This document shows positions 31,917 to 42,909 of a DNA stretch of 64,000 nt, in pieces. Numbering within the stretch: the first letter of the stretch is position 1; each line of letters opens with the position of its first letter. The translations under genes were made by a program, and so were the position numbers. This DNA comes from Phascolarctobacterium sp. (GTDB lineage Bacteria > Bacillota > Negativicutes > Acidaminococcales > Acidaminococcaceae). The stretch lies in contig JAGAPX010000018.1 of NCBI GenBank assembly GCA_017623055.1, positions 79,281 to 143,280 of the forward strand, in the 5' to 3' direction. The notes under the pieces were generated by a model that was not told where the DNA came from, ran no database searches, and saw only the letters and a list, made by a program, of their open reading frames with translations.

Positions 31917-33512
31917 TTAGAAAATACCAACGCGCTTGCCCAACGCCAAGATTCTGCGTCCGATAAAGGGAATGCGCTCCAAGTCTTCTTCACGCAAGCC
32001 GCCGCAAGCCAAAAGGGAAACTGCGTAAGTAGGAACAGCTGCTACCATGGCAAAGAGTATCGCCCAAGCGCCAAGGCTTTCTGTAAAATGCAGAATCACA
32101 AAAATTACGCCACCCATAATACTGGAAGCAAGCAAAGGTTTTGCCACGCTGCCAAAAGTCATACAGAAGCCTGTAAACTTGTAGATGAAAATTACATTTA
32201 TGATGGCAGCCACGGCGAAGTCAGCAACAGTTGCCAAAGCAGCGCCTTTCACCCCAAGCTCGGGGATAGCAGTGAGCCACCAGCTAAGCACAACCTTCAC
32301 TATGCCTGCGATAACCATATTGATTACGGGAATGGCAGTGTGCTTCAAGCCCTGCAGTACACCCGTACTAATTTGGTGCAAGCCAAGAAAAAGTATGCCC
32401 GCACTCATAGTCTGGATAGCACCAGCCGCACCGGGAGCATTGTAAATTAAAGCAGCAACCTTTTCTGCTAAGAAGAACAAGCCTACGAAACAGGGGAAGC
32501 TAATAATCATGGCAACCCTAAAGCCAATACGAATTTTGTCGCGGATGGCAGGGTAATCGTCTAAAGCACGAGATTCGGAAATGGCAGGCACAAGGCTAAT
32601 TGTCATTGCCGCTGTAAAAATGGTAGCCAAATTTACGAGAGGCACTGCCATACCCGTCAAGTAACCAAAAAGTTCTGTAGCGTGACGCACATCAAAACCT
32701 GCAACCTCTAAACGTTGAGGCACAATCAAAAGGTCAAGGTTAGCGCCAATGGGAAGCATCAAGCTGGACAGGGAAACCGGAAGCGCCAGCTTTAACAAGC
32801 GTTTAATAATCTGCCCTGCCGGTTCAATGGGAGCGCTGTCGTCTTGAGCGTTAATCTCTTCTTGGAACTTACGCTTAAGGCGAGCGTAGAACCACACCAA
32901 AACAATCAACGCGCAGAAAGCGCCAACGCCTGCGCCCATACTTGCGCCGCCAGCAGCATACGCCAAGCCGTAGGGCAGGAACATGTCTGCGAAGATAAGC
33001 ATGGTAATTACACGCATCAGCTGTTCCACAACTTCGGAAACAGCGGTGGGTGTCATAATTTGCCAGCCCTGCAGGTAGCCACGGAAGCTCGCCAGGAAAG
33101 TTACAAAGAACACCGCCGGAGCCAAGGCAATAATGGAATAGTAAGCGCGAGGGTCACGGATGTATTGGTTTTCAATCAACCAGCCTGCCCCGAAGAAAAG
33201 TGCTGAAGAAAACAGCAAGCCACTCAACAGGAGCAAGCGCAGGGAAATATTAAAGACTCGTTTTGCGCCACGGTAATCCTTGTTGGCAAGCTTTTCTGCC
33301 GTGATAATGGAGATTGCCACGGGAATACCTGCGCTGGAAACAGTAATCGCCATCAAATAAATGGGGAAGCCCATTTGGTAAAGGCCAATGCCCTCACCGC
33401 CCAAAACCCTGGAAAGAATAATCCAGTTCAAGGAGCCGATGACTTTTACAACGACGCTGGACACTGCCAAAATAAGAGTGCCCTTTAAAAATTTATTGTT
33501 ATCGCTCATCAT
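31917..33512 (-). CDS. SpoVB/MurJ-like polysaccharide flippase (MOP superfamily)
   Basis: A 531-residue inner-membrane protein with about 14 transmembrane segments. The start FLKGTLILAVSSVVVKVIGS and the first-loop LSRVLGGEGIGLYQMGFPIY match the SpoVB group, as do PIGANLDLLIVPQRL and GLKHTAIPVINMVIAGIVK. Members move lipid-linked sugars across the membrane; lipid II or another carrier-linked precursor is possible. It is alone between purC and a divergent barrel gene. Confidence 0.85.
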   Translation of the reverse strand: MMSDNNKFLKGTLILAVSSVVVKVIGSLNWIILSRVLGGEGIGLYQMGFPIYLMAITVSSAGIPVAISIITAEKLANKDYRGAKRVFNISLRLLLLSGLLFSSALFFGAGWLIENQYIRDPRAYYSIIALAPAVFFVTFLASFRGYLQGWQIMTPTAVSEVVEQLMRVITMLIFADMFLPYGLAYAAGGASMGAGVGAFCALIVLVWFYARLKRKFQEEINAQDDSAPIEPAGQIIKRLLKLALPVSLSSLMLPIGANLDLLIVPQRLEVAGFDVRHATELFGYLTGMAVPLVNLATIFTAAMTISLVPAISESRALDDYPAIRDKIRIGFRVAMIISFPCFVGLFFLAEKVAALIYNAPGAAGAIQTMSAGILFLGLHQISTGVLQGLKHTAIPVINMVIAGIVKVVLSWWLTAIPELGVKGAALATVADFAVAAIINVIFIYKFTGFCMTFGSVAKPLLASSIMGGVIFVILHFTESLGAWAILFAMVAAVPTYAVSLLACGGLREEDLERIPFIGRRILALGKRVGIF

Positions 33513-33603
33513 AACCGCCTTCGTTACACAAAAATACAGTTTAATTATCCTATGTTTTGCCTTTTTTTACAAGTCTTTAGCAAAATTGTGAGGCGAGTAA
33601 TTA

Positions 33604-33631
33604 TTGCAATAGATTTTACTTGTGATAAAAT
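33604..33631 (+). promoter_or_regulatory. Predicted promoter of the small barrel gene
   Basis: TTGCAA (33604-33609) and TAAAAT (33626-33631), spacer 16 bases, with an AAGGAG ribosome site shortly downstream. Confidence 0.5.
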
Positions 33632-33655
33632 ATTTTTTATAAGGAGTGATTAATT

Positions 33656-34264
33656 ATGAAAAAGTTTTACGCAGCTTTAACCGCAGCAGCAATTATGACC
33701 GCTTGCTTTAGCACCAGCGCTTTTGCTGCTCCGCTGAAAAATTATGACGTGGGCAAGTTTGCCATTGACGCAGGCATTACCTTCCCTTCCAGCTTGAAGG
33801 GTGGCAATTACAAAATGTCCAAATCCGACAGCTCCTACTATGGTGCAACTGTTGGTATTGGCAAAAGAATGGCGCTGAACTACCAATGGGATAAATACAA
33901 AGGTAGCGACGGCGACTTGACCGCTCAACAATTTAATTTGATGTACCAACTGCTTCCCAACGTAAGCGCTTACGCTGGTTGGCTTGGTGCTGACGCTGAT
34001 GTTGACTTTGGCAACGGCAAAAAGAAAAATTCTGCACACGCAGGTCTCCAAGCACACTTTGATATCCCCCTGCTTTTTACCGTTTATGGTAACGTGGGCG
34101 TAGGCACTAAGAGCAATGCTTACGAAATTGGTATCTCCAAACCCCTTTTCAATAACATCGAACTGAACCTGTCCTACTACGACGGTAAATTCAAAGACGT
34201 TATCGACGGCGACGAAGAAATGCGAGCTAAAGGCGTGCAAATGGGCGTGACTGTTAAGTTTTAA
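33656..34264 (+). CDS. Small outer-membrane beta-barrel protein, family unknown
   Basis: A 202-residue secreted protein with signal peptide residues 1-24, ending TSAFAA. The mature part alternates polar and hydrophobic residues in strands such as YYGATVGIGKRMALNYQWDK, FTVYGNVGVGTKSNAYEIGI and NIELNLSYYDGKF, and ends GVTVKF with a terminal phenylalanine. About eight strands fit an 8-stranded barrel. I cannot name the family or the function. Its own promoter and terminator make it a single-gene unit. Confidence 0.75.
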   Translation: MKKFYAALTAAAIMTACFSTSAFAAPLKNYDVGKFAIDAGITFPSSLKGGNYKMSKSDSSYYGATVGIGKRMALNYQWDKYKGSDGDLTAQQFNLMYQLLPNVSAYAGWLGADADVDFGNGKKKNSAHAGLQAHFDIPLLFTVYGNVGVGTKSNAYEIGISKPLFNNIELNLSYYDGKFKDVIDGDEEMRAKGVQMGVTVKF

Positions 34265-34275
34265 TGGAAATAGGA

Positions 34276-34314
34276 AAACGAGAGAAAGCTTTTTAAAAGC
34301 CTTCTCTCGTTTAT
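34276..34314. terminator. Terminator downstream of the small barrel gene and of fic
   Basis: AACGAGAGAAAGC pairs with a GC-CTTCTCTCGTT arm around TTTTTAAAA. It is nearly the same sequence as the hairpin at 35315-35355. Confidence 0.85.
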
Positions 34315-34326
34315 TTTTATGTCTTT

Positions 34327-35220
34327 CTAATCTTTCAACATATCTAAATACATATCCAGTCTAGCATTAACGTATCCAGCAAACAAATTCTCCATGGCAG
34401 AAAGATTATGCTTTACGTGATATTCATCAAACGCATTGTAATAAGCAATTCTATCTGTAAATTTAATATCAATAGGAGGATAGCCTGCTTTCATCAGTTC
34501 CAGATTTACAAGCAACCTTCCTGTTCTGCCGTTACCATCAATAAACGGATGGATACCTTCAAACTCAATATGGAAACGTGCTAACTTCGTTACAATATGC
34601 TCTGTACTTTCAATGAAATTACGCAACAGTTCCTCCATTTTAGGTGCAATAAGATATGGTTGTACAGGTGTGTGTTGTGCACCCATGATACGTACCGGCA
34701 CTCTACGATATACACCACGGTCTTCCTTCTTATCAGCAAGTACCAGATAGTGAATTTGCTTAATAACACTTTCACTAATAGGAACATTATTTTTTACAAG
34801 CTCACTTACAAATTCAAAAGCTTCTTTGTGACCTACTGCTTCCATATGGTCTTTTAATGGTTTCTTGTCTATGGTTAGACCTCTAAGTACCAAATCAGTT
34901 TCTCTTAAAGTAAGAGTATTACCTTCAATCGCATTGGAGTTGTAAGTAAATTCTACAATAAACTCCTCATTAAGTCTTGCTACTTCGCCTGCAGTTAAAG
35001 GTCTTCTGCCATCTAATTCTACTTTTTTACGGTCAATTTGTAGTAAGACACTTTCCTTTAATTTGTAACGTCCGTCTGCTGGTTTCCTTGCATCCGCAGG
35101 AATTTTCCAACTTCTACCTTCTTGATACGCACCAGAAATTTTACCCTCAGCACAAAGCACACGTATTCTTCTATCAGAAATGCCCCATTTTTCAGAAGCT
35201 TGTTTTACTGTAATAAACAT
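34327..35220 (-). CDS. HTH-Fic protein (AMPylase-type)
   Basis: A 297-residue protein with an N-terminal helix-turn-helix (MFITVKQASEKWGISDRRIR, continuing VLCAEGKISGAYQEGRSWKI) and a Fic domain. The catalytic loop is HPFIDGNGRTGR, the complete HxFx(D/E)GNGRxxR motif. An inhibitory helix motif SNAIEGNTL stands before the Fic core, so activity is probably self-inhibited (class II). The enzyme could transfer AMP from ATP to a protein hydroxyl; the target is unknown. The ATG at 35220 follows AGGAGG. Three spaced repeats lie in its promoter. Confidence 0.9.
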   Translation of the reverse strand: MFITVKQASEKWGISDRRIRVLCAEGKISGAYQEGRSWKIPADARKPADGRYKLKESVLLQIDRKKVELDGRRPLTAGEVARLNEEFIVEFTYNSNAIEGNTLTLRETDLVLRGLTIDKKPLKDHMEAVGHKEAFEFVSELVKNNVPISESVIKQIHYLVLADKKEDRGVYRRVPVRIMGAQHTPVQPYLIAPKMEELLRNFIESTEHIVTKLARFHIEFEGIHPFIDGNGRTGRLLVNLELMKAGYPPIDIKFTDRIAYYNAFDEYHVKHNLSAMENLFAGYVNARLDMYLDMLKD

Positions 35221-35245
35221 AGGCTGTACCTCCTGTCTCACCTAT

Positions 35246-35312
35246 AGTGTATCACTTTTTCGGAACGATACCAATAACTTCGGAACAATATTTATAAAAA
35301 TATCGGAACAAT
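35246..35312 (-). promoter_or_regulatory. fic promoter with three CGGAACRAT repeats
   Basis: Minus-strand TTGGTA (35274-35269) and TACACT (35251-35246) are separated by 17 bases. The plus-strand repeats CGGAACGAT (35261-35269), CGGAACAAT (35281-35289) and CGGAACAAT (35304-35312) are 20 and 23 bases apart. The first lies in the promoter spacer. This looks like an operator for a protein binding the same face of DNA, possibly the HTH domain of Fic itself. Confidence 0.6.
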
Positions 35313-35314
35313 GC

Positions 35315-35355
35315 AAAAACGAGCGAAAGCTTTTTAAAAGCTTTCACTCGTTTTA
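35315..35355. terminator. Terminator after ligA
   Basis: AAAACGAGCGAAAGC pairs with GCTTTCACTCGTTTT around TTTTTAAAA, followed by T-rich sequence in both directions. Confidence 0.88.
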
Positions 35356-35357
35356 TT

Positions 35358-37601
<2,244 letters not shown>

Positions 37602-37610
37602 ATACTAATA

Positions 37611-39836
37611 TCAAACTTTTTTCAGCACCGCATACTTGGTCAATAAACTGCGAATCCCTGCACCAGCGAACGCAACCTTAACCTCTTGTCCATCCGCAGT
37701 ATTAACTACGCTGACAACGGTACCAACGCCCCACTTCGCATGGCTAACCTTGTCGCCAGCCACAAAGGAAGTGCTATTGCCTGCAGTTTCCTTGGGCATA
37801 AAGCTACTCTTAGGTTGCAGGAACCAGTTAGCATTGGTGGTGCGTTTCTCACGTTGAGGAGTTGCCTGCTGAACAACGGTGCGTTGTTGCGCTTGGGAAC
37901 GTTTAAACTCGTGAATTAAATTGCGAGGCACTTCTCTCAAGAAACGAGAAGGCGGATAAGAAACGGTATGGCCAAAAATTGTACGCATTCTTGCGTGGCT
38001 CAAATATAAATTACGCTCTGCACGGGTAATACCCACGTAGCACAGGCGACGTTCTTCTTCAATTTCCTCTTCGTCCATCAAAGTACGAGCGTGGGGGAAG
38101 ATACCTTCTTCCATACCAACAAGGAACACTACGGGGAACTCCAAACCTTTGGCAGAATGGAGTGTCATCAAAGTAACTGCGTCCTCGCCCAGTTCTGCGT
38201 CGTCAATATCAGAAACAAGGGCAACTCTGCCCAAGAAGTTTTCCAGATTGTCCTCTTCTTCGCCTTTAGCAAAATCTTCTGCTACGGAAAGCAGTTCCAT
38301 CAAGTTTTCTGCACGGCTTTGGTCTTGGGCGCTCTTGCTATTTTGCAGTTCTTCCAAGTAGCCGGTCTTATTCATTACATCATCAATGAGCTGTTTAACG
38401 GGAACTTCCCCGGAATTTGCTTCGCCCATCAATTCAAAGATGGTGCTGCTCAATTCTTCCAGCTTATTTACGAAGCGACTGCTCAATCCGGGAACTTCGC
38501 CAGAATTGGTAACAGCTTCAAACAAATTCATATTGTTTTCTTCAGCGTAAGCTTGCAGCTTCGCCAAGGTTGCATCACCAATACCACGACGAGGTACGTT
38601 GATGATTCTTAGCAAGCTTAAGGAATCATTGGGATTAAAAATTACACGCAAATAAGCGATGATGTCTTTGATTTCCTTGCGTTCATAGAACTTGGTGCCA
38701 CCCACGATGCTATAAGGAATGGCGCTCTTAATGAGCATTTCTTCAAACACGCGGGATTGAGTGTTAGTGCGGTACAGCACTGCCATATCGCCCAGCTTTT
38801 TATCTTCACGACGTTGTAAGACTTGCATTTGTTCAATTACAAAACGAGCTTCGTCACGTTCGTCAATGGCTCTAAAATATGTAATTTCTTTGCCGTTGCC
38901 GTTATCAGTCCACAAATTTTTAGGCTTGCGATCAGTATTGTTATCAATAACAGCATTCGCCGCATCAAGAATAACTTGGGTGCTACGATAATTTTGTTCC
39001 AACTTAACCAGCTTGGCTTCAGGATAATCCTTTTCAAAATCAAGAATGTTGGTAATATCAGCACCACGCCAGCCGTAAATACTTTGGTCTGCGTCACCAA
39101 CAACGCAAATATTTTTATGCTTCGCCGCCAAAAGCTTGGTCAACAGATATTGAGCGTGGTTGGTATCTTGATATTCGTCTACCATTATATAATCAAACTT
39201 GTCTTGGTATTTGGTGCGTACTGCTTCATTTTCTTGGAGCAGCTTCAAAGTTACCAAAAGCAAGTCGTCAAAATCAAGAGCGTTGTTTTGTTGGAGCTTC
39301 GCTTCATAACGAGCGTAGATTTCTGCAACCTTGCTTTCGTAAAAATCGCCAGTTTCTTTTGCGTAATCTTCCGCAGTTTTCAATTGGTTCTTAGCATTGC
39401 TAATACGACCAATCACGCCAGCAGGTTGAAAGCGTTTTTCATCAAGATTCAGCTCTTGCAAAATTTGTTTTACTAAACTTTTAGTATCAGTTGTATCGTA
39501 AATGGCAAAATTATTAGTGTAAGTACCTAATTTATCAATTTCCATGCGCAGCAGTTTAGCACAAAAAGCGTGGAAGGTGTGTAGCCAAACGTCTTTCGCC
39601 GCTTCGCCAGCCATCTTGTCCACACGTTCACGCATTTCTGCGGCAGCTTTATTAGTAAAGGTGATTGCCAAAATTCTGTAAGGGCGCACACCTTGATTTA
39701 ACAAATGAGCAATACGACAGGTAAGCACTTTAGTTTTACCACTGCCTGCACCTGCCAAAATTAACATAGGGCCTTGCACCGTTTGCACAGCATCAGCTTG
39801 CTGCGGGTTCAGCCCTTTAATCGTGTCATCAACCAT
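37611..39836 (-). CDS. pcrA: ATP-dependent DNA helicase PcrA/UvrD
   Basis: A superfamily 1A 3'-5' helicase used in repair and in removing proteins from DNA. The 741 residues carry GLNPQQADAVQ (Q motif), Walker A GAGSGKTKVL, YIMVDEYQDTN (motif II), GDADQSIYGWRGAD (III), LEQNYRST (IV), TLHSAKGLEFPVVFLVGMEE (V) and YVGITRAERNLYL (VI). The C-terminal tail ends in a tudor-like domain with FVAGDKVSHAKWGVGTVVSV, as in PcrA. The ATG at 39836 (MVDDTIKGLNP) is preferred to the longer reading from 39869. Confidence 0.96.
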   Translation of the reverse strand: MVDDTIKGLNPQQADAVQTVQGPMLILAGAGSGKTKVLTCRIAHLLNQGVRPYRILAITFTNKAAAEMRERVDKMAGEAAKDVWLHTFHAFCAKLLRMEIDKLGTYTNNFAIYDTTDTKSLVKQILQELNLDEKRFQPAGVIGRISNAKNQLKTAEDYAKETGDFYESKVAEIYARYEAKLQQNNALDFDDLLLVTLKLLQENEAVRTKYQDKFDYIMVDEYQDTNHAQYLLTKLLAAKHKNICVVGDADQSIYGWRGADITNILDFEKDYPEAKLVKLEQNYRSTQVILDAANAVIDNNTDRKPKNLWTDNGNGKEITYFRAIDERDEARFVIEQMQVLQRREDKKLGDMAVLYRTNTQSRVFEEMLIKSAIPYSIVGGTKFYERKEIKDIIAYLRVIFNPNDSLSLLRIINVPRRGIGDATLAKLQAYAEENNMNLFEAVTNSGEVPGLSSRFVNKLEELSSTIFELMGEANSGEVPVKQLIDDVMNKTGYLEELQNSKSAQDQSRAENLMELLSVAEDFAKGEEEDNLENFLGRVALVSDIDDAELGEDAVTLMTLHSAKGLEFPVVFLVGMEEGIFPHARTLMDEEEIEEERRLCYVGITRAERNLYLSHARMRTIFGHTVSYPPSRFLREVPRNLIHEFKRSQAQQRTVVQQATPQREKRTTNANWFLQPKSSFMPKETAGNSTSFVAGDKVSHAKWGVGTVVSVVNTADGQEVKVAFAGAGIRSLLTKYAVLKKV

Positions 39837-39903
39837 AAACTTCCCTAGACCTCCATTGGTGCTTCGCACCAGAACTACTAATTTTTCTATCTACAGTCTT
39901 ATC

Positions 39904-39952
39904 ATTATAACACAGAAAGCCTGCTAAAAGGTCGCTCTTCAGAATGTATACA
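39904..39952 (-). promoter_or_regulatory. pcrA promoter region with a TGTATACA palindrome
   Basis: An extended -10, TGTTATAAT on the minus strand (TATAAT at 39909-39904), faces pcrA. The palindrome ATGTATACAT (39944-39953) lies 41 bases upstream, the same offset as at the symporter promoter. The -35 is weak. Confidence 0.45.
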
Positions 39953-39986
39953 TACCAAATTTTTACAATTTTTTACGAAGTGAGTG

Positions 39987-39995
39987 TGTTATAAT
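39987..39995 (+). promoter_or_regulatory. Extended -10 promoter of the ttcA-like gene
   Basis: TGT followed by TATAAT (39990-39995) points to the plus-strand gene at 40093. No good -35 is visible. Confidence 0.45.
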
Positions 39996-40037
39996 AAAGA
40001 TAGTGATAAATTTTTAAGAAGATTATTCAAAGGAAAA

Positions 40038-40053
40038 TGTTTCACGTGAAACG
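40038..40053. other. parS-like site (ParB/Spo0J binding)
   Basis: TGTTTCACGTGAAACG matches 15 of 16 positions of the parS consensus TGTTNCACGTGAAACA, and holds a 14-base perfect palindrome. It is in the intergenic region between pcrA and the ttcA-like gene. I noticed no second copy in the window. Confidence 0.85.
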
Positions 40054-40092
40054 TTTTGACTTTTTGACATTTAAAGAAAAAGGGTTTATTAT

Positions 40093-40896
40093 ATGAGTGA
40101 AGGTAAACGCAAACCATTCGTCCCTGCGGACGACTTAAGTAAGCTTTGGCGAGCTATCATTGAATTTGACATGCTCTCTCCCGGCGACAGAATCCTCATC
40201 GGATTAAGCGGCGGCAAAGATAGCATGTTCCTGACCGCAGCCTTGGCAGAGATAAAAAAATATTCCCCCATTCCCTTTGACCTTGCCTGCTACACGGTCA
40301 ACGCCATGTTCGCGCCGGACTTTCCTAAAAAAGAGCTGGAAGAATTTTGTCAGCACTACGGCTTGGAACATTACCACGACGACGTAGACGTGAACGCTGC
40401 TTGGCAAAACAAGGGAAGCACCCCCTGCTTTACCTGTGCTTATTTCAGGCGAGCTGCTACAAACCGCAGAGCTTTGGAGCTGGGCTTCAACAAGGTTGCT
40501 TTGGCACACCATCACGACGATGCAGTAGAAACCTTTTTTATGAACCTCTTTACTAGCGGACAGTTGCGCACCTTTTTGCCTGTCACCCCTCTTTCCAGAA
40601 CGGGCTTGACGGTTTTGCGCCCACTTTTGTATTACCGAGAAAGTGAAATCCGCGCGCTGGTTGATAAATTAGAACTAAAGCCTTTAAAAAACCCCTGCCC
40701 TTACGATGGCTTCACCACTCGCCAAGATGTGAAGGAGCATATCGCAGAACTTGACGCCAAGTACCCGGAAGTGTACGAGCATTTGGCAGCAGCAATGCGT
40801 TGTCAGGAAAACCAAGAGCTTTGGCCTGACAAATTAAATCAAAAAGAACTGGCGCAAAAATTCCGCGCCTTCTGGAACAAAAAGAATAGTAAATAA
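40093..40896 (+). CDS. TtcA-like tRNA thiolation enzyme (PP-loop ATPase)
   Basis: A 267-residue adenylating enzyme of the TtcA/TtuA group, which puts sulfur on tRNA (2-thiocytidine 32 for TtcA). It has the PP-loop ILIGLSGGKDSMF, a central CxxC in STPCFTCAYFRR, and ALAHHHDDAVETFFMNL. A third cysteine lies in KNPCPYD, fitting a three-cysteine Fe-S cluster. The upstream leader holds the parS-like site. The DUF805 gene follows 13 bases after the stop and is probably cotranscribed. Confidence 0.85.
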   Translation: MSEGKRKPFVPADDLSKLWRAIIEFDMLSPGDRILIGLSGGKDSMFLTAALAEIKKYSPIPFDLACYTVNAMFAPDFPKKELEEFCQHYGLEHYHDDVDVNAAWQNKGSTPCFTCAYFRRAATNRRALELGFNKVALAHHHDDAVETFFMNLFTSGQLRTFLPVTPLSRTGLTVLRPLLYYRESEIRALVDKLELKPLKNPCPYDGFTTRQDVKEHIAELDAKYPEVYEHLAAAMRCQENQELWPDKLNQKELAQKFRAFWNKKNSK

Positions 40897-40909
40897 ACGA
40901 GGTGATATT

Positions 40910-41269
40910 ATGTCTTGGGAACAATTTCAATACGAATATCTTAGCTTTGATGGACGCATCAACCGTTGGCCTTATTTTTGGAAGCCCATGCTTTTAGGCT
41001 TGGCAGTTAGCTTTTTCTTGATGATTTGCGAAATGCTGCTGCCCATGGCGATTGTGAGCGTACTTTTCAAAGTTGCTCCCATCTTTAACGTAATCGTAAC
41101 CAGCTCCTTCATCGTAAGACGTTGCCACGATTTGGATAAGAGCGGTTACTGGGGTCTCTTAGTTTTGATTCCCATCGTAAACTTTTTCTTCCTGCTGTAC
41201 TTGCTCTTCGCAAAGGGCACCGACGGCTGGAACCAATACGGTCGCGACCCATTAGAATACGACTTCTGA
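40910..41269 (+). CDS. DUF805 membrane protein
   Basis: A 119-residue inner-membrane protein with about three hydrophobic segments. The start FDGRINRWPYFWKPMLLGLA and VRRCHDLDKSGYWGLLVLIP with DGWNQYGRDPL near the end are the DUF805 signature. The function of the family is unknown. It follows the ttcA-like gene closely and ends before a terminator. ACGAGGTG lies before its ATG. Confidence 0.85.
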   Translation: MSWEQFQYEYLSFDGRINRWPYFWKPMLLGLAVSFFLMICEMLLPMAIVSVLFKVAPIFNVIVTSSFIVRRCHDLDKSGYWGLLVLIPIVNFFFLLYLLFAKGTDGWNQYGRDPLEYDF

Positions 41270-41276
41270 AAATAAA

Positions 41277-41306
41277 AAAGCTCCGCGAATGCGGAGCTTT
41301 TCGTTT
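41277..41306. terminator. Bidirectional terminator between the DUF805 gene and map
   Basis: AAAAGCTCCGC/GCGGAGCTTTT with a GAAT loop lies between convergent genes. Confidence 0.9.
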
Positions 41307-41309
41307 TTC

Positions 41310-42122
41310 TTAATATGTTAAAATTTCTGCACCTTTTTCTGTAATGAGAATAGTGTGTTCCCATTGTGCAGAAAGACTGCCATCATTAGTATATACAGTC
41401 CATTCGTTGGCAGCATCTACGAAAATGTCGCGCTTACCTGCGTTAATCATGGGCTCGATGGTAAGAATCATACCGGGAACCAGGAGCATACCCGTTCCAC
41501 GCTTGCCTACATGGCAAACGAAAGGTTCTTCGTGAAACTCTACGCCTACGCCGTGACCACCAAATTCTTCTACAACACTGTAGCCGTGTTTGCGAGCCAG
41601 TGCGGAAACTGCAGCACCAATGTCACCAACAGTCCCCCAAGCTTTAGCAGCTTCAATACCACGTTTCAAACATTCCTTGGTAATATTAACAAGCTTTTCC
41701 GCTTTGGGATTAACTTTGCCAATCATGAACATACGGGAAGCGTCTGCGTAGTAGCCATTATAAATGGTAGAAACGTCTACGTTTACGATGTCGCCACTTT
41801 TCAAAACGTCGTGCTCGCTGGGAATACCATGGCAAACTTGGTCGTTAATGGAAGTGCAAACGCTTTTGGGGAATCCGCAGAAACCGAGGGGAGCAGGGGT
41901 AGCACCTTGAGCAACGGTAAAGTCGTAAACAATCTTATCAATCTCCGTAGTGGTCATACCTGCTTTGATGTGCTTAGCAACTTCATCCAAAACAGCGGTA
42001 TTAATTTTGCAAGCTTCACGAATGCCGGCAATTTGCTCCGGAGTTTTAATCATATCTTCGTCGGGAACCTCAAAGCCTTTGGCTTTATAGGCTGCAATTT
42101 TATCTAAAAGCTCTTGATTCAT
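41310..42122 (-). CDS. map: Methionine aminopeptidase type I (Map)
   Basis: Removes the initiator methionine from new proteins. The 270-residue enzyme has the metal ligands in VNVDVSTIYNGYYADASRMF (two Asp), GHGVGVEFHEEP (His) and LTIEPM (Glu), and a final Glu in SLSAQWEHTILIT. About 40 residues precede the usual core, a short N-terminal extension. AAAGGAG lies before the ATG. It is a single-gene unit. Confidence 0.95.
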   Translation of the reverse strand: MNQELLDKIAAYKAKGFEVPDEDMIKTPEQIAGIREACKINTAVLDEVAKHIKAGMTTTEIDKIVYDFTVAQGATPAPLGFCGFPKSVCTSINDQVCHGIPSEHDVLKSGDIVNVDVSTIYNGYYADASRMFMIGKVNPKAEKLVNITKECLKRGIEAAKAWGTVGDIGAAVSALARKHGYSVVEEFGGHGVGVEFHEEPFVCHVGKRGTGMLLVPGMILTIEPMINAGKRDIFVDAANEWTVYTNDGSLSAQWEHTILITEKGAEILTY

Positions 42123-42257
42123 TTTATTTCTCCTTTAAAATACTTATCTAACTTTGTATTATAGCACAAATCTTTTCTTGTGAGAAATTTCTTATGACAG
42201 GTAAGATTAGTTGTGGTAAAATTACTTAGTATTAGTAAATCCAGAAAGGAAATTAAG

Positions 42258-42908
42258 ATGGAAGATATTATTTTACAATTTATCGACCTTGTGCTTCATT
42301 TAGACAAGCATTTACCTGCTATTATGGAAGCTTACGGTCATTATATTTACGCAATTTTATTTACTGTTGTATTCTGCGAAACTGGTCTTGTAGTAACACC
42401 CTTTTTGCCCGGCGACTCCCTGCTTTTTGCTTGCGGAGCTTTGGCTGCAACTGCTCCCGAAGGTATGGATATTACTACCATTACAATTATTTTCTTAGTT
42501 AGCGCAATCTTAGGCGATGCCACCAATTACCACATCGGTGAGAAGGCTGGTATGGCTATCATAAATTCTAAGCGTGGCATTATCAAGCCGGAGCATATTC
42601 AAAAGGCTCACGAATTTTATGAAAAGCACGGTCACAAGGCAATCGTTCTTGCCCGCTTCATGCCCATCGTGCGTACCTTCGCTCCTTTCGTTGCAGGCAT
42701 TGGCAAAATGCATTACGCAACCTTTGCCCGTTACAATGTGCTGGGCGCTTGCATTTGGGTAACCCTTTTCGTAGGTGGCGGTTACTTCTTTGGTAACATT
42801 CCATTTGTAAAACAAAACTTCCCCATCGTAACTATGAGCATTATTGTACTTTCCGTTATGCCCGTAGTTGTTGAGTTCGTAAAAGCTCATATGAAAAAGG
42901 AGAAATAA
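42258..42908 (+). CDS. DedA-family membrane protein
   Basis: A 216-residue inner-membrane protein of the DedA (SNARE-associated/VTT) family. It has VFCETGLVVTPFLPGDSLLF, SAILGDATNYHIGEKAG, HGHKAIVLARFMPIVRTFAP and FVAGIGKM. Some members recycle undecaprenyl phosphate or phospholipids across the membrane, while others remain uncharacterised. The ATG at 42258 follows AAAGGAAA and matches the family start; the earlier codon at 42213 is unlikely. The aldolase gene starts two bases later. Confidence 0.9.
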   Translation: MEDIILQFIDLVLHLDKHLPAIMEAYGHYIYAILFTVVFCETGLVVTPFLPGDSLLFACGALAATAPEGMDITTITIIFLVSAILGDATNYHIGEKAGMAIINSKRGIIKPEHIQKAHEFYEKHGHKAIVLARFMPIVRTFAPFVAGIGKMHYATFARYNVLGACIWVTLFVGGGYFFGNIPFVKQNFPIVTMSIIVLSVMPVVVEFVKAHMKKEK

Positions 42909-42909
42909 A

